Source: Caldicoprobacter algeriensis
GTDB lineage: Bacteria; Bacillota; Clostridia; Caldicoprobacterales; Caldicoprobacteraceae
NCBI RefSeq assembly: GCF_023838525.1
Contig: NZ_JAHUQD010000018.1
Location: 1-51,557 of the forward strand
DNA: 51,557 nucleotides
Reading direction: 5' to 3'
In this document: piece by piece, positions 37,733-48,112 of the stretch
Layout of the letters: every line of letters starts with the position of its first letter
How positions within the stretch are numbered: position 1 is the stretch's first letter
The notes under the pieces: generated by a model
Databases searched by the model: none
Told to the model about the DNA's origin: nothing
The model's input: the letters and a program-made list of their open reading frames with translations, nothing else
Program-made: the position numbers and the translations under genes

Positions 37733-38764
37733 TCAGGTAACTTTGCTCAATTCGTTTCTGACCCTATCGGCCCTTGCCACATCCAATTCTTCTGCGCTTG
37801 CCTCACTGCCTATATAAGCCTGAAGGTGCGCCGGCTGGCATTTAACCATCAACTCGTTCAGTATCACAACATCTATTCCGTTGATGATACCCATGTCCAC
37901 CCCCAGCCGCACCTGTGACAGCAGGGACATAAACTCCTGCAGGCTCAGCTTTCTGGCATGCTTCAGTATACCCAGAGTTCGCCATATGCGGTCTTCAAAC
38001 TCCAGCCTGTTGGACTGCATCAATGCTTGTCGGGCCATCCTTTCATTCTCCATTATCTGACGGACAGCAATATTGATATTGCTTATTATCTCCTCCTCAG
38101 ACGGCCCAAGTGTGATTTGGTTGGATATCTGGTAAATGTCTCCTAGCGCTTCACTTCCTTCACCATAAAGCCCCCTGGCGGTTAAACCCACCTTGGAGAT
38201 GGTATGCAAAACGCTGTTTATATAATTGGTAGCCACAAGCCCTGGCAGATGCATCATCACCGAGGCCCGCATGCCTGTACCCACATTTGTGGGACAGCTG
38301 GTGAGATACCCCAAATGCTCATCAAAGGAGTACTCTATGCTCTCTTCTACGATGTCGTCCACTCTGTTTAAGAGTTCCCAAGCCTTGTCAACCTGAAATC
38401 CAGGAAAGATGCACTGCATGCGTATATGGTCCTCTTCATTGACCATTATGCTTATCTGCTCATTGTGATTGATGAGAGCAGCAGCTACCTCTGCACGATC
38501 TATCAGGTCCGGGCTTATTAAATGCTTTTCAACGAGTATATATTTTTCCACATCGCTCAAGTTCCTCAAAGGAACGAAATCAAAATCTCGGCTCAGTATC
38601 GAGTTGCTCTCCAGGATGCTTTTTCTCACCATATCCACAATTTTTTGCGACACTTCTAGGCTTGCTATAGACGGAAAAGGCAGTCCGGCTATGTTTCTTG
38701 CAATCCTTACCCGGCTGCTCATGACTATACCGCTGTAAGGCCCGCTCTCGTTTATCCAGCTCAT
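37733..38764 (-). CDS. mcsB: Protein-arginine kinase McsB
   Basis: Phosphorylates arginines on CtsR and misfolded proteins, marking them for ClpCP. It has the phosphagen-kinase catalytic domain: SSRVRIARNI near residue 16, and the active-site cysteine loop LTSCPTNVGTGMRASVMMHLP near residue 152. The C-terminal region includes QVRLGVDMGII and ends RADRVRNEL, near the position of the phospho-arginine binding motif of the family. Length (343 aa) is normal. AAGGAGGGAG precedes the ATG. Confidence 0.97.
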   Translation of the reverse strand: MSWINESGPYSGIVMSSRVRIARNIAGLPFPSIASLEVSQKIVDMVRKSILESNSILSRDFDFVPLRNLSDVEKYILVEKHLISPDLIDRAEVAAALINHNEQISIMVNEEDHIRMQCIFPGFQVDKAWELLNRVDDIVEESIEYSFDEHLGYLTSCPTNVGTGMRASVMMHLPGLVATNYINSVLHTISKVGLTARGLYGEGSEALGDIYQISNQITLGPSEEEIISNINIAVRQIMENERMARQALMQSNRLEFEDRIWRTLGILKHARKLSLQEFMSLLSQVRLGVDMGIINGIDVVILNELMVKCQPAHLQAYIGSEASAEELDVARADRVRNELSKVT

Positions 38765-38778
38765 TCAAAACTCCCTCC

Positions 38779-39285
38779 TTATAACTGACCTAGCTGCCTT
38801 TCAAGTTCCCGTATCTGATCCCTTAACCTGGCAGCCTCCTCAAAAGCCTCGGTCTCGATGGCCTTCTGAAGCTGGGCTTTCAGCTGCTGAATCTGCCGCT
38901 CAATGCGCAAGCCTACCCCCGCCCTTCTGGGCACCTTACCGTTGTGCTTTATACCCCCCTGCACCCTCTTAATTACGGGGGTGAGCTCCTCAGCAAAGTA
39001 CTTGTAGCAGTCCTGACATCCCAGCCTTCCAATCTTCCTGAACTGCATAAAATCCATGCCACAGGTCTTACACCTGAGCAAGCCCTCGCTCTCAATGGGA
39101 ACTGCAGTCTTATCCATATCCAGGAAGCCAGTTAAAAGGTCGTTTATGGAAAAGGGAACAAACACCTTGAAATCCCCTTTTTGCCTTGCACACTCCTCGC
39201 ATAAGTAAAGCTCTGTCTTATGGTTGTTCACTATTTTTGTAAAGTGAACCGTAGCAGGGCGTTTTTGGCATTGTTGACATAGCAT
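38779..39285 (-). CDS. mcsA: McsA, activator of the McsB arginine kinase
   Basis: Zinc protein of 168 aa that activates McsB. Four CxxC pairs are visible: CQQC (3-6), CEEC (28-31), CKTC and CQDC (about 70-95). The C-terminal UVR motif, EAFEEAARLRDQIRELERQL, is expected to contact McsB or ClpC. AAAGGAGTG precedes the ATG, and the stop is 14 nt before mcsB. Confidence 0.96.
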   Translation of the reverse strand: MLCQQCQKRPATVHFTKIVNNHKTELYLCEECARQKGDFKVFVPFSINDLLTGFLDMDKTAVPIESEGLLRCKTCGMDFMQFRKIGRLGCQDCYKYFAEELTPVIKRVQGGIKHNGKVPRRAGVGLRIERQIQQLKAQLQKAIETEAFEEAARLRDQIRELERQLGQL

Positions 39286-39351
39286 TGGATTTCACTCCTT
39301 TTTGAATTAAAATCAGGAACGGGCTTTCACCCATTTCGTTTCCCTCGAATA

Positions 39352-39816
39352 TCAGTTACGCAGCTTTAAAATGGTGGTAAGCATTGCCTTCATGATACTG
39401 GCACGAACGTTATCTTTTAAACTTGTTGGGATTCCTATCCCCTTATCCTGTATAGCCGCTTTCATTATGAGCGATTCCCTCTCGGTTATAATGCCCTTAT
39501 CGAGCATATGATGAATTATGTCTTCAGCGGCCTGCTGCGATATGCGGTTGCCTATCCTTTCCTTAAGTAGATACATTATATAATCATTACTATCCATATC
39601 TAAACGTATAATGCGGATGTATCCTCCACCGCCCCTTCGGCTCTCTATATAGTACCCACGATCGAGCGAAAAACGCGTGGCCAATACGTAGTTGATCTGC
39701 GAAGGGGCGCACTCAAAATAATCCGCAAGCTCGTTCCTTTGAAGCTCCAGCTGTCCGTTGCTTTCTTCCAACAGCGCCTTTATGAACTCTTCGATCATAT
39801 CGCTCAATCGTGCCAT
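39352..39816 (-). CDS. ctsR: Transcriptional repressor CtsR
   Basis: Winged-helix repressor of class III heat-shock genes (clpC, clpP and its own operon). The DNA-binding N-terminal domain includes the glycine-rich thermosensing wing ESRRGGGGYIRI near residue 60, and the C-terminal dimerisation domain ends KAMLTTILKLRN. A longer frame opens at 39873, but AGAGGTG eight nt before the ATG at 39814-39816 gives 154 aa, the normal length. Its operator lies about 20 bp upstream. Confidence 0.97.
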   Translation of the reverse strand: MARLSDMIEEFIKALLEESNGQLELQRNELADYFECAPSQINYVLATRFSLDRGYYIESRRGGGGYIRIIRLDMDSNDYIMYLLKERIGNRISQQAAEDIIHHMLDKGIITERESLIMKAAIQDKGIGIPTSLKDNVRASIMKAMLTTILKLRN

Positions 39817-39835
39817 CCACATCACCTCTTTGGTT

Positions 39836-39852
39836 ATTGACTTTCTTTGACT
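39836..39852 (-). promoter_or_regulatory. CtsR operator upstream of ctsR-mcsA-mcsB-clpC
   Basis: On the minus strand AGTCAAAGAAAGTCAAT, matching the CtsR heptad direct repeat (A/GGTCAAANANA/GGTCAAA) at all but the last base. It lies between the -10 box and the ctsR start, where a bound repressor blocks transcription. Autoregulation of the operon is strongly implied. Confidence 0.92.
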
Positions 39853-39862
39853 TTCATTTTTA

Positions 39863-39868
39863 ATTATA
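39863..39868 (-). promoter_or_regulatory. -10 box of the ctsR operon promoter
   Basis: Perfect TATAAT on the minus strand immediately upstream of the CtsR operator. The -35 region is T-rich and poorly conserved. Confidence 0.6.
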
Positions 39869-40050
39869 ACCAACTATAACAAAAAAATAACATTTAATAT
39901 TCAAGTAATTATCTCTATTTTGGGCCTTATTTCAAAATTACATCAATTTAACTTAAAAAATTAAAGAGTTAAGCCGTTTTTTACCTAACTATTGCTTTAT
40001 TTTGCGCATTTTAAAACCTTGTATTCTCTCTTAAATTTACTTTTCATTTT

Positions 40051-40079
40051 TTGTGAGTTTTTTGTCATTACCATATATA
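40051..40079 (+). promoter_or_regulatory. Promoter of the isomerase-oxidoreductase pair
   Basis: TTGTGA (40051-40056), a 17-bp spacer, then TATATA (40074-40079), about 65 nt upstream of the ATG at 40144. Confidence 0.5.
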
Positions 40080-40143
40080 CAAAATCATACAATCGTGATA
40101 GACTAAATAGTAGGAACAAGGTAAAAAGAGGGGGTTAAACGCC

Positions 40144-40893
40144 ATGAAAAATTTAGGTCTACAGCTCTACTCCGTAAAAGAGCTAGCTCAAAAAGACTTC
40201 ATTGGCACTTTAAAGGAAGTGGCCGAAGTTGGCTATGACGGAGTAGAATTTGCAGGCTTTTTCAACACGCCCGCCAAGGAACTCAAAAAAGCGCTGGACG
40301 ATTTGAATCTCACTCCCTGCGGCAGCCATACCGGGATCGACCTGCTTCAAAACAGCCTTGACGAGGTGATAGAATACAACCTTGAAATAGGGAACCGGTA
40401 CATAGTGTGTCCCGGCATTCCTCCACATATGCGTGACAGCGCCGATGCTTACAAAAGGCTAGGGGAGTTGTTTAACAAGATCGGTCAGCGTTGCAAGCAA
40501 CACGACATTCAGTTTGCATACCACAACCACGCTTTTGAGTTTGAAAAATTCGATGGTGAATATGGGCTGGATATCCTGATGTCCAACACCGATCCCGAGC
40601 TTGTACACTTAGAGCTGGATACCTTTTGGGTAGAATATTGCGGCTTAAAGTCGGTGGATTTTATGAGAAAGTACCCGCAGCAGTGCTCTTCTCTCATCCA
40701 CATAAAGGACCTTAAAAGCATGGATGAAAAGGTGAGCACGGAGATAGGCAGCGGCATAATGGACTTCATTGAGATCGTCAGAGTCGGCAAACAGCTGGGG
40801 ATCAAATGGTATATAGTAGAACAGGAAGAATTCGAGATACCCCAGCTTGAGAGCATAAGACAAAGCCTTAATTATATGCGAAGCATATTATAG
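40144..40893 (+). CDS. Sugar phosphate isomerase/epimerase family TIM barrel
   Basis: 249-aa xylose-isomerase-like (AP-endonuclease-2) barrel. Probable metal ligands are in HLELDTFWVEY, SLIHIKDLKS and YIVEQEEFE. Such proteins isomerise or epimerise sugars and inositols and are often paired with Gfo/Idh/MocA oxidoreductases, as here; the partner starts 18 nt downstream. AGAGGGGG precedes the ATG. The substrate is not identifiable. It is on the plus strand, divergent from ctsR. Confidence 0.87.
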   Translation: MKNLGLQLYSVKELAQKDFIGTLKEVAEVGYDGVEFAGFFNTPAKELKKALDDLNLTPCGSHTGIDLLQNSLDEVIEYNLEIGNRYIVCPGIPPHMRDSADAYKRLGELFNKIGQRCKQHDIQFAYHNHAFEFEKFDGEYGLDILMSNTDPELVHLELDTFWVEYCGLKSVDFMRKYPQQCSSLIHIKDLKSMDEKVSTEIGSGIMDFIEIVRVGKQLGIKWYIVEQEEFEIPQLESIRQSLNYMRSIL

Positions 40894-40911
40894 GGGAAGG
40901 GGTAGATGAGG

Positions 40912-41958
40912 ATGAAAGACGGTAAGCTGTGTATAGGCATAATTGGAGCGGGAAATATAGCTCAAAACGCTCATATCCCAAATTACAAAAAGCAAAAGGA
41001 TGTTGAAATAATCGGGGTATGCGACTTCAACCTCGATAGGGCCAAAGAGGTTGCCGGCAAGTTTGACATAAAATACGCGTCCAACAACTTCCAGGATATA
41101 ATCAATATCGAAGAAATCGATGCAATAAGCATTTGTACCCCCAACAGCTCCCATGCTGAAATCGCCATTGCGGCAGCCAACGCCAAAAAGCATATACTAT
41201 GTGAAAAGCCCATGGCCATGAACGTAAAAGAGGCAGAGGAGATGTGCAAGGCTGCCAAGGACAACAACATCATATTCATGATGGGCTTTGTAAACAGATT
41301 TCGCGCCGAAAGCAAGCTCATAAAAGCTCTGGCCGATGCTGGCAGGTTCGGAGAGATATATTATGCAAAAACAGGGTGGATGAGAAGGCGTGGCACACCC
41401 CTGGGTTGGTTCACTGACCTGTCCAAATCTGGTGGCGGCCCCGTCATCGATATTGGTGTCCACGTCATCGATTTGACATGGTATTTTATGGGTAAACCAA
41501 AGCCAATAAGCGTAAGCGCCGCCACATATAGCAAGATAGGCAACTATCAAACCAAAGGCGTAGGCCGGTGGGTAGCTTTGGACGCTGACAATATCGTCTT
41601 TGAAACTGAAGATTCCGCTTCGGGTTTTATCAGGTTCGAGAACGGCGCTTCCATGACATTTGATGTAAGCTGGGCCATCAACGGAAAGGACACAGGGGTA
41701 TACAGCTACATCTTCGGCACAAAGGCAGGAGCCAGCTTCAATCCTCTGATGATCTACGGCGAGGAAGAAAACTACCTCATGGACTCCTCACCCGTCATCA
41801 GGCAGGAGGACAGCTTCGCCAATCAAATAGAACACTTCATAGAGTGCATACGTGAAGGCAAGGAACCCATAGCACCAGCAGAGGACGGCCTTGAGGTCCA
41901 AAAAATGCTCAACGGTATCTACGAATCGGCAAAGCTTGGCAGAGAAGTGATGCTGTGA
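40912..41958 (+). CDS. Gfo/Idh/MocA family NAD(P)-dependent oxidoreductase
   Basis: Rossmann domain with GIIGAGNIAQNAHIPNY near the start and the family EKP motif in LCEKPMAMN near residue 100, followed by the substrate domain with GGGPVIDIGVHVIDLTWYFMG near residue 180. It should oxidise or reduce a sugar, inositol or derivative using NAD(P). Length (about 348 aa) is normal. Two ATGs six nt apart (40906 and 40912) follow GAAGGGG; spacing favours the second. It forms a two-gene operon with the TIM-barrel isomerase and ends before a bidirectional terminator. Confidence 0.91.
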   Translation: MKDGKLCIGIIGAGNIAQNAHIPNYKKQKDVEIIGVCDFNLDRAKEVAGKFDIKYASNNFQDIINIEEIDAISICTPNSSHAEIAIAAANAKKHILCEKPMAMNVKEAEEMCKAAKDNNIIFMMGFVNRFRAESKLIKALADAGRFGEIYYAKTGWMRRRGTPLGWFTDLSKSGGGPVIDIGVHVIDLTWYFMGKPKPISVSAATYSKIGNYQTKGVGRWVALDADNIVFETEDSASGFIRFENGASMTFDVSWAINGKDTGVYSYIFGTKAGASFNPLMIYGEEENYLMDSSPVIRQEDSFANQIEHFIECIREGKEPIAPAEDGLEVQKMLNGIYESAKLGREVML

Positions 41959-42147
41959 AATAGGCTTTTGCTAATTTATTGCCATCACGATTTATACTAC
42001 TGTGATTTGTACTGCCATGATCGCCATCTTAAACATGCTAAAAGCAATTGTATGATTTACACATAAATAAAAGGCGGAGAGATGACAGCTTCTCTGCTGT
42101 TTTGTCTGCTTGCGAACAGCAGAAACTAAGCTTCATAGGGAAACAAT

Positions 42148-42200
42148 AAAAAACCTCCTACAGGGCTGCCATGCGATGTGCCCCGTAGGAGATTTTTGTT
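42148..42200. terminator. Bidirectional terminator between oxidoreductase and lacZ
   Basis: Arms CTCCTAC (42155-42161) and GTAGGAG (42185-42191), extended by GGG/CCC with one extra base. The stem is flanked by AAAAAAC on one side and ATTTTTG on the other, so T-tails follow in both directions. It lies between the convergent oxidoreductase and lacZ genes. Confidence 0.85.
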
Positions 42201-42208
42201 TAAAAAGC

Positions 42209-45430
<3,222 letters not shown>

Positions 45431-45459
45431 AGAGGAATAACCTGCTGTGACCTCCTCCC

Positions 45460-45514
45460 CTCAATAAATTGAGCGGCATCCTCAAGCGGATGTACGCAAA
45501 AGTTTATCCTTGCG
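45460..45514 (-). ncRNA. Candidate omega-RNA-like right-end hairpins of the tnpB relic
   Basis: Three consecutive small hairpins on the minus strand overlap the end of the tnpB relic: CGCAA/TTGCG (45495-45499 and 45510-45514), CATCC/GGATG (45477-45481 and 4588-45492 region; right arm 45488-45492) and CTCAA/TTGAG (45460-45464 and 45469-45473). In IS200/IS605-type elements the tnpB 3' end plus right end encodes the guide RNA, so this matches in position. Whether it is transcribed is unknown. Confidence 0.4.
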
Positions 45515-45817
45515 TTTCGGTTCAGTGACACCGTACCACCTCAACAGGAACGACACAGCCACGGGCCGCGCCACCTGGCTACTACTCCCCTTCACAGGAG
45601 ATACCTGGAAAGCTCTTTCAAAGATATTCAAGGCACCGTTTACATCTCCCTGCCCCTTCCAACCACACGAACATACCTACCCGGTTTCTTCGTACTCTTT
45701 CCGTAGATGCCACGGGAGACCATTGTATACCTTGGTGGCACACAACATGGCATCTTTTAGAATGGCTTCAGTTTGAGAATCTGTATGGGTTTGCGCCTTG
45801 AGAGTAATTAGAGGCAC
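45482..45817 (-). pseudogene. tnpB: Internally deleted tnpB (IS200/IS605-family OrfB) with amber stop
   Basis: Relic of an RNA-guided nuclease gene. From a GTG (45815-45817) after GGGGGTG it reads PLITLKAQTHTDSQTEAILK through LPWHLRKEYEETG (46 residues), the TnpB N-terminus, then TAG, then directly CSCGWKGQGDVNGALNIFERA to the end (64 residues), the C-terminal zinc-ribbon and third RuvC region. Both parts share one frame of 112 codons, so about 250-300 middle residues were removed without a frameshift. The nuclease core is missing and the product cannot be active. No tnpA is nearby. It was found by translating the lacZ-permease gap. Confidence 0.85.
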
Positions 45818-45891
45818 TTATTCACCCCCTTCCTCTGCTTTCTGGGCTTCGATGTACCGCTGTTCTGGTTGATTCCCATCCTTCTTTCTTC

Positions 45892-45906
45892 ATACCATTA
45901 TGGTAT
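45892..45906. repeat. Palindrome at the presumed left end of the tnpB relic
   Basis: ATACCATTATGGTAT, 7-bp arms around one base, about 75 bp upstream of the tnpB start codon. Subterminal hairpins at this position are typical of IS200/IS605 left ends. Confidence 0.5.
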
Positions 45907-45935
45907 CACATAGGTAAGATGATGTAAACAACAGG

Positions 45936-45990
45936 GCGAGGGAGTCCGTGTATCCCCTCAATGAATTGAGGGGGATTACTGCCCCCTCGC
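45936..45990. repeat. Two-level inverted repeat, possible second right-end relic
   Basis: Outer arms GCGAGGG (45936-45942) and CCCTCGC (45984-45990) enclose CCCCTCAAT/ATTGAGGGG (45954-45962 and 45965-45973). The inner palindrome is almost the same as the right-end hairpin of the tnpB relic at 45457-45473, suggesting a second related end or a preferred target structure. Confidence 0.55.
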
Positions 45991-46118
45991 GCTCCCCCCG
46001 ATTTTCTAAACCACATGGAATTCACACTATAACTACTATACATATAACAGTTCACCAATTAAATAAGATGCTTTTTTACTTATCTCAAAGAAATACTTCT
46101 TTTAAAATTATAATTCCT

Positions 46119-47006
46119 TCAACCTTTAAGACTCCCGATCATAATTCCATGTATAAAGTATCGTTGTAAAAATGGATAAACCAACAAAATCGGCACCGTT
46201 GCTACCATAATTGTACAATATTTAACTAACAATCTATAGCTTTCCTGTTCACTTTGCCCAACTACTCCTATTTGTGTCATGCTCTGTGTGCTATTTTTTA
46301 ATAATATCTCTCGCAATATAACTTGTAACGGATATTTATTTTTGCTAGTAAAAAACAGTGAAGGATTAAACCACTCATTCCATCTACCAACTGCATAGAA
46401 CAAAGCAATAACTGCGACAGTAGCTTGAAGAACCGGTACAGCAATAACCCATACTATCCGCCACTCACTAGCCCCATCCAATTTAGCTGATTCAATAAGA
46501 CTATCGGGTACAGTAGTAAAACTAGTACGCATTACAATTAAGTTCCATGTATTAACAACAGTTGGAAGAATAACAGCCCATCTGCTATCCATTAATCCCA
46601 TGTTTTTTACCATAAGGAAGAATGGAATTAATCCTCCTTGAAAATACATATAAAAAATAATTAAGCCCATCACTACTTTATTCCAATATAATCCTTTTCT
46701 TGACAATACGTAAGCTCCTAGGATGGTTACAACCATACTTAATGTTGTACCTACGCCTACATAAAAAAGCGTATTTAAAAATCCAGATACAATGTTTGGA
46801 TTATTAAGAACCAGACTATATCCTTTTAAAGTTGCTTTTCCCAACGGCCACAAATAAAAGCCCCTTTTAGCGAAAACCAAGATAGGATCACTTATCGAGG
46901 CTACTGCAACATGCCACAAAGGATATAACGTTACTATACAAATAACAAAGAGTAATATATAATTAAAATAAGAAAATATCCTTTCACCTCTTGTTTGCAT
47001 ATACAT
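46119..47006 (-). CDS. ABC transporter permease, CUT1 carbohydrate type (YtcP/LplC-like)
   Basis: 295-aa membrane protein with six predicted helices. The EAA loop that contacts the ATPase is DGASEWRIVWVIAVPVL (about residues 190-206). MYMQTRGERIFSYFNYILL at the N-terminus is typical of the YtcP/LplC subfamily, which imports oligosaccharides or uronates. It follows the other permease by 20 nt. No ATPase gene is in the operon, which is usual for this subfamily because a shared MsmX-type ATPase serves several importers. Confidence 0.92.
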   Translation of the reverse strand: MYMQTRGERIFSYFNYILLFVICIVTLYPLWHVAVASISDPILVFAKRGFYLWPLGKATLKGYSLVLNNPNIVSGFLNTLFYVGVGTTLSMVVTILGAYVLSRKGLYWNKVVMGLIIFYMYFQGGLIPFFLMVKNMGLMDSRWAVILPTVVNTWNLIVMRTSFTTVPDSLIESAKLDGASEWRIVWVIAVPVLQATVAVIALFYAVGRWNEWFNPSLFFTSKNKYPLQVILREILLKNSTQSMTQIGVVGQSEQESYRLLVKYCTIMVATVPILLVYPFLQRYFIHGIMIGSLKG

Positions 47007-47026
47007 TATCTATCATTCTCCCTTCA

Positions 47027-47995
47027 TTACCATAAACTTACTTCAGTCATTTTTGCACTTATTTTATTTGCTAAAATAACTAATATAAAATTAACTACTG
47101 AATTAAACAATCCAACCGCCGTAGCAAAGCTAAAATTACTCTCAACAATACCTTTCCTATATACGTAACTTGAAATAACATCTGCTGTTTCATATATCAA
47201 TGGATTATATAATAAAATCACTTTTTCAAATCCCAAACTCATTAAAGAACCTACTCGAAGAATTAACAATATTGCAATAGTAGGCATAATACCTGGAATA
47301 GTAACATAAATAACCTGTTTAAATTTCCCAGCACCGTCAACTATTGCGGCATCATACAATTCTGGGTTTATTCCTGTTAATGCAGCAAGAAAAATAATAC
47401 TATCCCACCCTAACCTCTGCCACAACTCCGAAACTACATAAATTGTACGAAAATATTTGGGATCAGATAAAAGATTTTTAGGTGCTCCTCCCAGCATTTT
47501 TGTAAGCTCACCCAAAACACCATCAGATGCTGTAAAATCCACTATTATACCACATACTACAACCAAAGAAACAAAATAAGGCATATAAGTAATAGTTTGT
47601 ACAGTCCTCTTATAGAAAGTATTCTTCACTTCATTAAGTAACAACGCAAAAATGATTGGTAGAGGAAATGCAAAAACCAAATTCCAAAAATTTATCATAA
47701 CAGTATTACGAATAAGACGAAATGCAAATGGACTAGTAAAAAACTCTTGAAAATATTTAAAACCAGCCCACGGGCTACCCAAAATACCTTTACGCGGGGT
47801 AAATTCTTTAAAAGCTATAATTATTCCATACATAGGACCATAACCCCAAATTAAATAATACAATACAGTTGGCAAAAGCATCAAATACAATGGCCAATGC
47901 TTGGCCCAATCTTTTGCTATCATACTCCTCCAATTACTGGATAAAGGGAAATATGATGCCTGTAATTGACTTTTATTAGATAGATTTATTTTCAT
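47027..47995 (-). CDS. ABC transporter permease, CUT1 carbohydrate type (LplB/YteP-like)
   Basis: 322-aa permease with six predicted helices and an EAA loop DGAGKFKQVIYVTIPGI near residue 220. The segment WPLYLMLLPTVLYYLIWGYGPMYGIIIAFKEF is a hallmark of the LplB/YteP group. AAGGGG precedes the ATG. A perfect 20-bp hairpin lies between the solute-binding-protein gene and this one, probably setting a lower permease level. Confidence 0.92.
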   Translation of the reverse strand: MKINLSNKSQLQASYFPLSSNWRSMIAKDWAKHWPLYLMLLPTVLYYLIWGYGPMYGIIIAFKEFTPRKGILGSPWAGFKYFQEFFTSPFAFRLIRNTVMINFWNLVFAFPLPIIFALLLNEVKNTFYKRTVQTITYMPYFVSLVVVCGIIVDFTASDGVLGELTKMLGGAPKNLLSDPKYFRTIYVVSELWQRLGWDSIIFLAALTGINPELYDAAIVDGAGKFKQVIYVTIPGIMPTIAILLILRVGSLMSLGFEKVILLYNPLIYETADVISSYVYRKGIVESNFSFATAVGLFNSVVNFILVILANKISAKMTEVSLW

Positions 47996-48043
47996 AAACT
48001 GTCTACCCCTTTATCAACTTAACTTTTATTATTCAAAGCCATA

Positions 48044-48095
48044 AGATGTGTAATCATGAGAGGAAAGAAATCTTCCCTCTCATGATTACACATCT
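48044..48095 (-). promoter_or_regulatory. Long intercistronic hairpin between binding-protein and permease genes
   Basis: Perfect 20-bp arms AGATGTGTAATCATGAGAGG (48044-48063) and its complement (48076-48095), with a 12-nt loop. It lies 17 nt after the binding-protein stop and about 50 nt before the permease start. It has no long T-tail, so it probably protects the upstream mRNA from 3' decay or causes partial termination. Confidence 0.8.
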
Positions 48096-48112
48096 CAAAC
48101 ATCTTTTAGAAT

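Noticed and set aside
42090-42127. CTGCTGTT/AACAGCAG inverted repeat after the oxidoreductase gene as its terminator
   Set aside because: It has no T-tail; the T-flanked hairpin at 42155-42191 is a better terminator for both converging genes.
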